Both the position numbers and the translations under genes were made by a program. Shown here in pieces: positions 46,394-59,400 of a stretch of DNA of 64,000 bases. Where the stretch lies: contig VXAI01000087.1 in the NCBI GenBank assembly GCA_013399305.1, forward strand, positions 3,421,926 through 3,485,925, in the 5' to 3' direction. The first letter of the stretch is position 1; each line of letters opens with the position of its first letter. Below the pieces are notes generated by a model. It saw nothing but the letters and a program-made list of their open reading frames with translations. It had not been told where the DNA came from and did no database searches. Origin of the DNA: Rostratula benghalensis (taxonomy: Eukaryota > Chordata > Aves > Charadriiformes > Rostratulidae).

Positions 46394-49300
46394 GTGAGTA
46401 ACGGGCGACGGCGGCGGTCCGCGGGGCACCTGTTCTGCCGGGCCTCAGCTGCCGGCCTTGGAGGGTGGGAAAGGGGCAGTGGGGAGACGGGCCGGGCGGT
46501 CCTTGATGCCGGGAGAGTCCGGGAGAGAAGGGGAACGCGCCCGCAGGCGTTGTAGGAGGGGCCGGGGACACCCTTGCGCGGTGTCCGCTCTCCCGGCTCC
46601 TGCCAAGGCCCCTCGGCCGTGGGAGACGTGCGGCTGCTGTCACGGGGCTTGGCGGGAGGCTCCGACCCTTGGCTCCCCAGCGTGGGAGAGAAGCGTTGAG
46701 CGGTCGTGATCTGGTGGCTTACTGGGGGTAAAGGGGGGCAAGGTGGCGAGCTGGCTTCTCTCTCCCCCCCACCCCGTACTCACCTTCGGCTCTCGTTAAA
46801 CAGCTTGGCTCTGCGGCTGCCCCGGCTGTGAGCTACCCCGGGAGGGCTGGTCTGGAGGTCGCTGCCGAGGGGAGGAGGCTGGAGGCTGCTTTCATCTCAT
46901 GGTCCACAACTCCTCCAAGTTAGGTGTGTGGTTCTGTGTCCTTCCAAAGCAAGGAGAACGCTGGCATGTTCAAATCAAAACCTCTTATGTATTAAATATA
47001 ATTTAATGCTGGAGACTGTCTTACCACGTTTAGAACAAAGAAAATGCAGCAGGATTGAGTTTTGTTCTTACTACTGTCTTTCTTAAATTCAAACCTTAGG
47101 AAGGTTAGGACAAAAGAATATTCCCTTCCCATTTTTTATGAATTGTAATAGTTATCCCTGTTATAATTGCCATATTTCAAATATCTCTTTCTAAATTGGG
47201 TGGACCGAAAAGACCTTATACTTGGGTGGACCTTATACTACTAGAAGTGCTTAAAAATATATTTTTTTAGTATGGAAACACAGCTATAAGGTGTCTGCAT
47301 GGTGTATGTAACATCGTCTTCCCCCTAATGATGCTCAAGGGCTTTTCAGAAAATGACTTTTGCTGCGCAGACACTTTTTAAAGAAATTTCCCATTTTTTC
47401 TAGTACTAGAAACACAAGGATGCGGTCGGCCTCTGTTGCCATTTTTCATTTCTGTTCCCCAGACCAGAACATGCTATGTAAATGTGGTGGTTTGGACAGG
47501 CTCTTATCAGCCCTTGGAAAAGCTTACTAAGACCTACCTGGTCAATCACTTGGTAAACTAATGTTTCTAGGTGCACATCTGCACTGTAGCTCCAGAAGAC
47601 TTTGAAGGCCTAGAAGCTTCAGCTCTGTCTAGATCTGATCTGTTGCTTGAGCGTTTGCAGGCTCTACAAGCTGGTAAATCTTGGCAGAGGCTGAAATGAG
47701 AAAACTTAGCTGAGAAGCTTTGATAGCAGCCATGTGCTACCAATGTTGATGACTTTTGGCCGACCTTAGCCCTGCATCGAGATAGTCAGATTTTCAGAAC
47801 TCTTTTCTGTGTTGCACTTTCATTTTTTATATTTAAGGAACATCAGAACAAATAAATTGCACTATTTGCTGATTCTTACTAAAATAGATACACCTGTGTT
47901 GTCTGAATGTACTTTCTTTGTATTGCATATTTCTCTTTTGAAATCTGGGGGGAAAAAAACCCCTTCATAAAGCAGGTTATTGAAAACTGAGTTGTCACAT
48001 GACCAAAATGATCTAGAGTAATTAAACCCCTTTTTTCTCTGACTAAAAAAACATCCTTTGGGGTGGGAAAACATCGTGGGGGAAAAAAGCTCTGTTGTCT
48101 GTGTGTACTTTTTGGTTTTTTTTCTTCATATAGTGGAAAGGACAAACAGAAGGTTTGCCTGCAGAATAGCCTAAGGGTACAAAGAGCAGCAGTGAAGGAG
48201 GAAAAAAACCAAACCATCACTGTATGAGCTTGAATGGGAGAGGTTATCCTTGAGACAGATTGTTATTAAGTTTGGAGGACAGTTTAGAAAATACTTCAGC
48301 TTTTTTAATGCATGTTTGTTTTGTTTTGTTGTTTTGTTTTTGTTTTTTTTTTTTAAGGACTTATTAGTTGTTTTAAGGACAGCTGGAGATTTCATACTAC
48401 TGTGATGTTTGATACTATTTATTCCCATATAAGAAACAAATTAATTTGGAACGGAGATACTCATGGAGGAATAAATATACCTAGGTTTATTTTCTGCTTT
48501 TAAGTCTATATATAGCAGCTTACAAACTAAAAGAATGATGTTAGATTTTTTTTGGAGAAGGGGACTGAATAGTATGGAAATACAGCTTCTATACTTTCAA
48601 GGTAAAGCTTCATATTTTTCAGATGTGTAATAAATTGTAGTATCTGTATTCATAAAGAGAGAAACCAAATGCCATCAATTGACTTCTGTGCTATCAGTGT
48701 GGATCTGAAGGTAACTGTTCACGATGCAAAAAAGTGTGTGTGGTAGCAAAGGGTACATTGACAGAATTAACTGAAGATCTGAATTTCCTGAAGTACCTTC
48801 CACTGGAAAATTTGCCAAAGGACTTTCCAGTGTAGAGTGACTGGGTGATTAAAAAAAAAAAAAGAGATTTATTTTGAAGATATGTAGTGTAGTGCACGGA
48901 GTGAAGAAAACATTTTTAGTTTCACAGTAAAGACTTCTGAGCTCATTTTTATCACTCGGGAACTAGATTTAGAGATGACTATAATTCTGTAGTCAAGTTG
49001 CATGAATTAGCTGTAAACTGAATTTTTGGAGAAATTTGGAAAAATGATAGGGAGCAATATTAAAAAAAAAAGCCCCTAAAAGAGCAATTTTATGTCAAGA
49101 ATGCATATTGAAAGTCACACTATATTCAAATGCATTCCCTTAAGCTCAGAAGGGAAGGATGTAGTGGAGCTGAAACAGTACAGAAAGGAAATGCATCAAA
49201 AATATTTAAATGCATCCAGGAATAGGACTCCAATGAACAGACTAGTAATTTCTCTAGAGGAAAACTCAGAGATCTTATAGAAGCAATTAAATTGTTACTG

Positions 49301-52300
49301 AAGTAGAAAATGCAAATAATCATAAATAAATGTAGCCAAATGCTTGCTTGCTCTCCCTTCTAATTTGAGAACTAGGGGCATCAAATTAAACTAGCAGGTG
49401 AGTTTCTAAGCAGAAGGTGTTTTTTCTTATTGGACAAAGAAATGACCTTTTGTTCAGGAAGTCTCTCATCTACAAAGAGCTGAAGGTGCCTAACTATTCC
49501 AGTAGAGCATTGCTCTACATTGGACCTGTTCTTTGCCCATGAACAGAGACTGGTGATCTAAAATAATTCTTCTTTCTGACCCGTTACAGATGATTTTTTT
49601 TTTGTTCTTTGAAAATGAATTCACTGGGCATGAGAAAGAGCTTAGAACTGATTACATTATTGGCTGGTACATCAAAATTTGGGGTGAGAATCCAAAAGCT
49701 GCTACTAGGTAACAAGTCATTTTATGAGTCAGAGTAGCTGTCTGCATGTGAGATCTTAATCTGCATAAAGCGAAAGCTTTTCTAGGTTAACTTTTTCCTA
49801 GTCAGAAAGGGAATTGCTGTTAGATCCCAATGCACCCAGCAGTCCAAGGCAAGATACTTCATAAATATGTAGGGATGAGCAGTGTACCTCAGAAAATCAA
49901 AGTCAAGTTCTAAAATTTGGGTGTCCATGACAGAAATACAATAATTTATCTGTCACTGTCTCTACAGAATAGCTCCAAACAAGATTAAATAATGTAATGT
50001 AAGCATTGCCAACCTGTAGCTCTTCAATGCAGCTTTTACAGTAGAGAGATCACAGCTAGGACTAAGTTATGTCATCATTGAGACTGATGTCTCCCTAAAC
50101 ACAAACCTTTACCATAGGTATCACTGGGTTGTTCTAGAAGTTTTGTACTTGGATGCTGAGCATCTGTATAAGCACATTAGAGGTTCATAATATGCTGTGG
50201 TAGCCCAGGGTCTGTCCTGATGGTGATCAAATTTTAGTAACTGTGCTGTGTGCTTTAATATACTTTCATTATAAATATTCCATTGAGAAGAAAAAAAAAC
50301 AACAAACCAACAACAAACCCCAAACTTGTTAAAAAAAAGCATGTGAAGCACTATGATCAATTCCTGACACTTGTGAGAAAGAACTTTATGATAGAAATCT
50401 ATTTACAATAGAGGAGGAATTAAGTAGCAGGTATGCCAAGCAAAGAATACAGAGGAACAGTTTCTTCAATAAGGAATAGGAAAGACCTTGTATTAGGTCT
50501 AATTATAGACACTGAAGTACTGAATTCTTTTTTTACGGAAACAATGAGATAAAATACTGACTGAAGAAGTAATTTATTACTGGTAGTGCTGTATGTTGTT
50601 TGATGAAAATCAATAGCATCTGGGTTAAATTAAAGAAGACTTAATACATTAGCCAGGTGAATAACCTTGTTTCCTTTTTTTTAAAAAAAAAAACCCTTGG
50701 CCCCTTGGAAAACTTCAGTTTGTCTAATAGGAAAATTGAGTTAAACTGCCAGAGAGAGGTAGTATGATAGATTAGACAGACGGCTGAGAAGATCAGGAAA
50801 ATAGTAGAAGTAGTTTGAGTGTATTTAAAGGTAATCTGTTATAGTAAGAAAAATGTTCTGGACTCCAGATAATCTCTTTGACAAAATTCAAAGATCTTGG
50901 CATGGGTTGTGAGCTATAGAAAAAGAACCCTGTAATTTGACGTAAAGTGATGTGAAATCTGTCAATGAAAAATCTTAAATGAAGTCCTATAAGCATATAT
51001 ACTTATATATATGCAGCAAAATCATTTTCCCTGACAGTAGCCAAAGATGTGGTTTCACAGTCCAGTTGGTCAACATAAGCAGCATCCTTTTCATTCTCTT
51101 CCCTTCCCCCATCTGTGCTATTAACTCTTTTGTTTGTGTTAGTGCTGTGATACTGAGTCAGCTGAGTCGGCTCTCTAACGAGGTAGAAGTGCATGGGTTG
51201 TTTTTTTTTTTTTTTCTCATTTTTGAGATGTTAACAGGGTTTTGCTCTTGAAATGTATGAGTGATCTTGCTGTGAAAACCAGACGAATCTCAGAGGTAAC
51301 TAAAATGGATGAATGGATTAAGGTTTGAAATGGAAGCAGAGCATACTGCTAATCCAATTCAGGCTATAATGATAAAAAGCATATTAGGACTGGAGGGAAT
51401 GGCCACAAGTTCTTCCAGGGGAGATACAGATTTGATATCAGGAAAAAGTTTTTCTCCCAAAGAGTGGTCAGGCATGGGAATGGCCTGCCCAGGGAGGTGG
51501 TGGAGTCACCGTCCCTGGTGGTTTCAAGAAGCATCCAGATGAGGTGCTACAAAACATATTTACTTAGTAGTTTAGTGGGTAGTATTGGTGATAGGAGGAC
51601 GGTTGGACTAGATGATCTTGTAGGTCCTTTGCATCTTGTGTTTCTATGATTCTGTATTCTAAAATTCCTTATCTAAAATTAACACAGCAGTAACAAAACA
51701 GGGAGTTGTGCCAACTGAGCTATATGTTAATGCAATTTAACAATAGAACATCAGTAGGAAACTAAGGTGAGATGCTATATAAGTTTTTTTAAAATGATGT
51801 GTATATCAGTAAATTAAAGTAAGGTTCTAGAATTTGGATGTCGCTGACAGAAATACAAAATCACAGCTATGCTATGTCTAATGGCTGTTGAATGAGAAAT
51901 TTAAGATTTTTCGGGTTAGTGTTGTCAGTTGTATGCATAATCTCGTTCCACATAATTCTGTGGTAACCTAAATTTCCTTAATCCTTTTCTCTCTCTCTTG
52001 TGTTTAGTGTGGAACAGGACTTAAAGTTATGAATAAAGTTATCAGGCATCCCGGTTTACTCATTTTCCTTCCCTTTCAGTGCTCAAATCTTGCTGGTCTT
52101 GTTTCAGACTTAGCCCTTGAATTTTCCATGAAGTGTCACGTAGCTGTGACGTGGTAACAGCAGGATGCCAGCACCTAACTTACAGGTGTTATGGCTGAGG
52201 TACATCCTTAATGCTATGCCAGTTTTTGTAGATAACATGCAGAAAACATTAGAATTTTGCATCTGTAAAGTTGCAAAGCATCATTGTTTCAAGGTTAATT

Positions 52301-52848
52301 TGCCAAAATATTTAGTCAATGTATTGGTTAACCAAATAGGAAATGGTTGGTCCAAAGCCTTTCAGGGCTTGGTTACTAAATAAAATCCATATTCTGAACA
52401 TAAGCTGTACTTCTGTCATAACCTATTCTGTCCTTTACTCTTGTTCTGTTACATTATTCTCCTTTCGTGGCTTCTGCTTTTTGTTTATTTTATTTTTCTA
52501 TCTTCTGTGCTATTTCTATCAGACTTGTCAAAACGTGATAGTCCTGACATAAAGTAACCAGAATTTCCATTTCATGGTATTTATTTGGGTTAGGAAAACA
52601 ATGAAGTTCAAAAGTAAGATGTTTTATAAAATATGTGAGTGCCTGGTGGCAGACCCTCAACCTGACAGTCTCAAAGGAAGAAACATTTTTTGTTCCTCTC
52701 TCCTTGTCACTAAGGGCTGCTACTTACAAAGTCAGTGTGTGTGTCATGTTTGTCTCCCCATTATTATGTAGAAAATTTATGAAGCATTTCATACTATGGA
52801 ATTAGGTAATAAGAAATCTGACTTTAAAATATTTGTCTTTTTGATCAG
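46394..52848 (+). other. MANEA: MANEA intron 1
   Basis: About 6.5 kb between the predicted non-coding exon 1 and exon 2. The first 500 bases are still CpG island. The rest is AT-rich and has no coding signal. It holds a sense CR1 fragment at 51381-51658 and homopolymer runs (T at about 48343-48354, A at about 48850, T at 51201-51215). Short open frames here look random. Confidence 0.6.
51381..51658 (+). repeat. CR1 LINE 3' fragment in MANEA intron 1
   Basis: Sense CR1 of yet another subfamily: gactggagggaatggccaca, cctgcccagggaggtggtgg, ggttggactagatgatcttg, then a tttctatgattctgtattct tip. It lies about 1.2 kb before coding exon 2. Confidence 0.85.
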
Positions 52849-53441
52849 TTGCGGCCAAAATCCTTCTGTTTGGATTCTGAACTATGACATCATGGCAAGA
52901 TTTCGCAGAAGAACATGCATCATTTTGTTGCTTTTTATTTTGTTTATTTGCTCCATAATGATGGCTTTGAAGACTCTGAGACCTGACAGAGCTGGCTTTG
53001 GAGACCCATTTGGACTTGGTTTGTTGCCCGAGCTTCAACAACGAACAGTGCTCTTGGACAATAAACAGAATTCACTAATTAGGAATCAAGGAGATACTGC
53101 AACACGTGTCAGTAATTTGCATAGTATCGCAGTCAATACTATGAAAGCATCTATGCCTCCTGAAAACAAGCTGGAAGAGGAGTTATCTTCTCCTAATTAT
53201 AACTTTCATATATTCTACTATAGTTGGTTTGGGAATCCACAGTTTGATGGTAAATATATCCACTGGAACCATCCGCTCTTGCCACACTGGGATCCCAAAA
53301 TTGCAAACAATTATCCAAAGGGAAGGCATAATCCTCCTGAGGACATTGGGGCCAACTTTTATCCAGAACTCGGATCTTACAGTTCCAAAGACCCTTCTGT
53401 CATAGAAGCCCACATGAAACAAATGCGTTCTGCTTCAACTG
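52849..53441 (+). other. MANEA: MANEA exon 2: 5' UTR end plus first coding exon
   Basis: The coding part is 52892-53441. It gives residues 1-183 and the first base of Gly184: cytoplasmic tail, membrane anchor, stem and the start of the GH99 domain. The exon start at 52849 is inferred from a pyrimidine-rich tract ending in AG (tttgtctttttgatcag). The donor is ACTG|GTAATA after 53441, phase 1. The open frame extends upstream to 52796, but those codons resemble intron or UTR rather than the family N-terminus. Retention of intron 2 would add only three codons before a stop. Confidence 0.92.
52884..52958 (+). other. Overlapping upstream ORF (24 codons plus stop) at the MANEA start
   Basis: An ATG at 52884, eight bases before the MANEA ATG and in a different frame, opens a 24-codon frame ending in TAA at 52956-52958, inside the MANEA coding sequence. 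It has A at -3. If exon 2 starts at 52849 as inferred, every mature mRNA carries it, and ribosomes using it would miss the main start. It may damp translation or be bypassed by leaky scanning. No peptide function is implied. Confidence 0.5.
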
Positions 53442-56400
53442 GTAATAAATGTTAACATTTCAGCATGTTGTTCGTTTATCCACCCTTAAGTGTGTGAATG
53501 AACGCAGCCGGCCAGTTCTTCCATTTTCCTGTGTAATTCTGAGAATGTCTGAAACTAGGAAAGGTCTTTGTATTTCTGAGTTTTAAACCCCAACCAAAAC
53601 CCACATCTTCAAAGCTGTGTTTGATGAGCATAAGAGCACAGAAGCGTAAGAACTATATTTGTAATCCTGTAGGTGTCTGTGGTTCATGACTTACTGTTAA
53701 GCAGTGATAACATATGTAGAAAATACAGAAACCATTGCTAGCATATATTGTCTGTGTATCTTATTTTTGGAGATGAATACTTCAGTTTTAAGAACAAGTT
53801 TCAGTAAATCATGTTAATGTCTTTCTGGACCAATCCATTCAAATACTAACAGCTTTTTTTTTCTGAATTCTTTGTGTGTAATAGTGATTATGTATTAATT
53901 CATGTCAAAGCACATGTAGGATTATAGCTTTTGTACAGATTCCATTTTATGCAGTGTATTTATAGGTGCTGTCATTAACTGTGGAAATGTCTAATCAAAA
54001 CCTCCTTCAACTGGGGTATGATAGTTTCAGTATGGCTAATTACAGTTTAATTCTTTGTCCAATAAGTTACTTTTTTTCCAAATCAAATTGATGTTCCCTT
54101 TCTTAAATAAGATGGACCATATACATAAGAATAGTCAATATATTTTGGGTGGTATTCTTTGTTGTTGGGCTTTGTGGTCCTTTTCACCTTCATCTTTAAA
54201 GTAAGTTGTCCTATAGTCTAATATTAAACTCTGAACAGCTTCTGTAAGAGAAATTGGAGGAACATGGCCAGAGCTCGTAGCGTTATTCAGAGTGCTAATC
54301 ACCTTGAATTGATTCTTTTTCATTCACCTAATCACTAAGGCTTGATGTAATTGTTATATTCCCATTAGTAGTGTTTACTTGTACAGTGTTTACTTCTTGG
54401 TTATTTTCTCCTGTTTTTTAACCTAACCTGTATTTTGTGCATGAGTTAATACAAACTTAGGAAATTTCTCACCCTTTTCAGTAATGTGATCACGCCTTTA
54501 CCAGAACCACTGCCAACAGTGGGGAAAACTGTTGCAGTGAAATCTCAGGCATTACTTGCCAGTAAGCACTTTGTTAGCCTTATCTAAAGCAAAACAACAC
54601 ATGAGAGTGTGATGAAAGCAGAGAGGGCCCTTGTAGTTTTAACTTTCATGGTGTTTCACATCCTCTTAATACAAATGTTTAATATAGCTGAACTGCTGGT
54701 AGAAACAGCGCAAAATACTAGGAAAAAAGTTAAGCAAAACAAGTCTCGTAATTTAAATTGGTTTTTCACTTAAAATTCAGCAATGGGAAAGGGTAGTTAG
54801 TGCTTGCTGTGACGTGCTTTTTGTAACATATCACTGGTATTTGTAAAAAGTGATTTATTTTTTTTTTCTGCTGTTATTCTGACTTAATGTATTTAAGTAC
54901 ATTCGAATCTGTTCTCTTCCATCTAGGTTTGACCAACCTAAATCACCGTCTATGTTTTCCTCAGGTCATTACTCCAAATATTGCATCTTTGTTTATAAAA
55001 ATTATACTTTGTTCATTTCTGGTGCACTGTGAGGTTGACTATTTACGGTTTCTTCTTTTTGTCTCTTAGCCAATGTCTAATCCATGACTGCATTTTACAT
55101 TCTGTCAAACAATATTTTTTTCTTCTAGCCTGTTTGAGGCTTTATCAAGGATCTTACAAAAGCAGAAAAATGTAAGTGGTTATTTCAGACAGTATTATGT
55201 AATGATCAAAAGTCTGTAAGAGATCGGAGCAGCAGGAGTCTCATGCAGTGCTTCTTTGCATTCTTACGTATAGCATATATTAATATATTATATATTATTT
55301 CTATTTTTATGTATTACAGTTCTTATTTATTAATTTCGTAATATTTAACAAATTAATGTGATAGATTTTATTCCTCAGATTGCTTGGTGATATTATTTTT
55401 TGTGGGTTTTTTTCCTGTTGGTTTTGGTTTGGCTTGGTTTTTTGCACCAGCCTGCTTTTGCAGTAATCCAGTTTGAAGTCCTTCTTGAATGACTGAACTC
55501 TGTTTTTCAACATGTTTATGCTACTGGTTTTGGCATTGAGTCCATCTTTTTTTTTTTTTTTTTTTAATACTGCTGAAGTGGCACATAACTTTATTTTTTA
55601 ACTACAGGAAAGAAAATATTAAGTAGACTTTCCCAGGGAAAGAGCAATGCAAACATGAATTTAGGTTCCTTGATGAGTGATTCTGTCTTTTGGACTTTTT
55701 CCCTGTATCCTCATGGTGTAGAAGAGGGTCTTGACAGGTGTTTTATTCAAGATACCTGGAGTTTAACATGAGTTTATTGCTGCTGTTCTGCTTGTCCTTT
55801 ACATCTTACTCGTTTGAATTTTGTCATTTTCTCTTGTGTGGAAAAAAAAAAGATAGCGTGGTAAAATGCAGTAAAATACTGCATTTTTCTTATCCTTGAG
55901 CAGACTATTTCTTGTGATAATTAGTCTAATATTTGTGATTCTCTTTTTGATTAAATATTGAGAGGATTCTCCTATGATGAGGATAGTTGAACTAACTTCT
56001 ATGTGTAGTGAGGTCCAATTTCTGGTTCTGGTGTTAGAAGATGATTGTGTATTCACTCAATTTATGCTTTCCTGTTCATAATTTTAGGCTTGTTTGTTTG
56101 CAAACGGTTAGTCATAAATGTTATAATATTAGTAAAATAGATGGAATTTAGAGTCTATACTTCCCTACCTCAGTGACCTGATTGGAATACTTACATGTTT
56201 ACCTAGTTAACAAGAAGCATGTTGTGACTTATTCTTCCATATGTTTTAAATAGTATTGGTAGGAAAATATTCCTGCATCAGTATTTCATGTGTTTCTTTC
56301 TGTATTAACTTTTTCCTGACCCTATTCCAAGCTATACATGTGAAAGGTTTAACTTATTTATCTGCAAGCATTTCATTTCAGAATGGACATGTTTAGGCTT

Positions 56401-59400
56401 TCTGAAGAAGCATTTGTTCTTTTTGCTTTCATGGAGAGCAGTGTAGGGGGACATTGTATTTGTTGTCATCTTTTTTGACAGGAATAGTAACATCCTTAAA
56501 TTATTGAGAGTTACTCAAGGATTTTTTTAGATATAAATTTAAAAACTAATTTCACATGATCAGAAGGGTGGACTACAGCATAGTAACTGCTTTTAGCAAG
56601 GAGGAAGATTGTGGAATTACAGCTCACAACAATGTTATAACACACGTGTTTTATGTTAAGCAACATGATTTAAAACTTAAGTTTTGTATTTTCAGGTGTA
56701 ATAGTGCTTTCATGGTACCCACCAGGTATGGCTGATGAAAATGGGGAACCAACAGATGATTTGGTGCCTGTTATTTTGGATTATGCACACAAATATAATC
56801 TAAAGGTAAATTAATGTTAAGCTACATAAAATAGAACTACTTAGGAAAGTAAATTTTGATAACAGTTTACTACGTTAGAATCATGGTGTAGAGCAGGGAG
56901 GCTTGTAATGTGACAGCGGCTTCTGCTTCTGTCTCCTGATCACAGAGGTCAGGAGTGTGCATCTGTGAGTGATAAAGAGGGATTTAGGAGTTCTGGTTTG
57001 ACTGAGTGTCTTTATTCCAGAAGGGATCAGGAACACTTGCTTTGGACAGTAAGGTCAGGGAGGTGCTGCTCTGACTTTAGGTTACTCCAGGGCATGACAC
57101 AGTAGAAAGGCTAAATTACCAGCTTCCTGAAATAGGTGAAATATCAAATCAGTTAAAGATCAGATGGATTGATCAGTAGAGTCTAAAATTGTGGGTTGAT
57201 TTTATTTTTAGAGTAAAACTTGTATTTCTCCATGGAGATAAAGAAAAGATACATTTCCTTATGATCTTGCCAAGTAATAAATTTGAGTTTTTAAACTATC
57301 TAAGTAGCTGTTTATGTTTCACCTCTGAGTCATGTTGTCCTTACTCTAGACTAAAAATACAGCCAGCAAATCTGCTCTGGTTTTAGTTGGTCATACAAGT
57401 TGGAGATTCTCAGGGAAATTTCCTGTCGCTAGTAGCAAATGTACATTCTTTGAAAAGCTGGAGGAAAGTAGGAAAGTTAAATCAGATACAGAAGTAGTTT
57501 TAAAACAGTGAAAAATGCTGTGTGAGTTGCATCAGGTGATGTAAATTGCACATATGTAGTAGTAGGTTATTAAAAAGTATTATCTTTCCCCAAGTTCTCA
57601 TATCATCTGGTGGAGCTTGCTGTCAATTAAAAAAACTTGTTAACATTCAGGTCTCTCAAAGGAGCCAAGGCAAGGTCATAAAATCATAGAATGATTTGGG
57701 TTGGAAGGGACCTTAAACATCATCTATAGAGTTCCAACCCCACTGCCACAGGCAGGGACACCTCCCACCAGACCAGGTTGCTCAAAGCCCCATCCAGCCT
57801 GGCCTTGGACACTTCCAGCAATGGGGCATCCACAACTTCCCTGGAAGGAAGGTGCCTACCTGGGCAACCTGTTCCCGTGGCTCATCACCCTAAGAGTGAA
57901 AAACTTCTTCCTGATACCTAATCTACATCTACCCTCTTTCAGTTTAAAACTATTACTCCTTATCCTATCACTCCACTCCCTGACAAGAGTCCATCCTCCT
58001 CTCCTATAGCCCCCTTTAGGGACTGAAAGGCCACTGTAAGGTCTCTCCGGACCCTCCTCTTTAAGCTGAACAACCCCAACTCGCAACCTGTCCTCATAGC
58101 AGAGGTGTTGCAGCCTCTGATCATCTTCATGGCCCTCCTCTGGACTTGCTCCAACAGGTCTATGTCCTCCTTCTGTGGGGGTTCCAGAGCTGGATGCAGT
58201 ATTCCAGATGAGGTCTCACCAGAGGAGTAGAAGTGAAGAATCACTTCTCTTGACCTCCTAGCCATGCTCATTTGATGCAGCCCAGGATGCAGGGGGCTTT
58301 TTGGACTGCGAGCACCCATCGTTGGCTCATGTTGAGCTTCTCATCCACCAACACCCCCAAGTCCTTTTTTTCAGGGCTGCTCTCAATCATTTCTCTGGCC
58401 AGCCTGTATTTGTGCTTGGAATGTGAAATACAATACCAGGGAAAATGCATATAATATTATGGTAGTGGTTGGAATATGGGTGGAACTGCTGTATCTGCTT
58501 ACAACAATTACTGGAATAGAGATATTCAACATAGATGCTTCCAGGGAATGCTGCCTTCACCGTAATGCTTTTAAACATTCTTGCCTTTAGTACGTTATTA
58601 TAGCTACGTGTTAGGAATGTCAGTAGGCCAACACACAAAATAAATTTCTATTATGTCTGCTAAATGCAGGTCTTCTAAAAAATATGTCCTTTTGATTTGC
58701 CTGGTTTTGATAGTTGGGAATGAAATATGAAATTACAGTGCTCTTCAACCTGTCCTGTCACACTGTATTTTTCTGTAGTTTGTACCTAATAGAGGTAGAT
58801 ATTGGCTCTGCAGTGGAAATTTAATACTGTTGCAGTTGTCCAATCCTTTAGTAAATACATTCTGCTCTAAAATTGCTTCTGAAAAAAGTGCTTTGATTAT
58901 CATAATATACTCTTCAATTTAATTATATATTTGAAAATAATGACACTTATACATTGAAATTACTTTACATGTATAGGTTAAATAATTCCATAATCTACAA
59001 GCTTGAAATTCAGAGCAGTAGCAGTACACTATATTAGATTTAGTTCCAAGAGTATATTGCTGTTAATAAATTTATAAAATTTTAAATTAAAGTTTTCATA
59101 TACCACATTTTACAATCTGTTTTGACACTGGAAAACTCCCCTTGGAGAATTATCTATAGCAAATTTAATATGTTGCTCAGAAATTAAATATTAAACTTTT
59201 TATTGCTTAATCAGTTCTTTCACATTCTAGAAGATAATGTTTTATTTTGGCTTTTAGTTTCTGCTATAGTTTAAATTTTCTGAAGCATACTTACTACTGC
59301 CTGTAGACTATGAAAAACAAGCAGTGTTTTGATTTAATAGAAAAAACTCAATATTTACTTTATTACCAAACTTCCTTGGATCTGAAGCTTAACAGAGCAG

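Larger units (their letters stand above)
46050..46900. promoter_or_regulatory. MANEA: CpG island promoter of MANEA
   Basis: This is the only strongly GC- and CpG-rich block in the window, rising sharply from AT-rich flanks, with many CpG and GC-box-like strings (for example gtcccgcctc and cgtcccgccc). No TATA box is seen. This is the usual architecture of a broadly expressed housekeeping promoter. The island lies about 6.4 kb upstream of the start codon, with exon 1 inside it. Such islands often fire in both directions; from memory the human locus has a divergent non-coding transcript (MANEA-DT). A long minus-strand open frame here (46149-46643) is a by-product of GC content. Confidence 0.9.

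Noticed and set aside
46149..46643. 164-codon minus-strand open frame in the CpG island
   Set aside because: Composition is driven by GC content (Pro, Arg, Gly and Ala runs), with no domain, and it overlaps the MANEA promoter. It is a typical CpG-island artefact.
47475..47500. tgtggtggtttgg resembling the start of a bird ERV LTR
   Set aside because: Similarity stops after a dozen bases, with no LTR body, poly(A) signal or end.
52796..52891. Using the upstream in-frame ATG at 52796 as the MANEA start
   Set aside because: It would add 32 residues unlike the family N-terminus and spans the likely splice acceptor at 52848. The ATG at 52892 gives the standard basic-then-hydrophobic start with optimal context.
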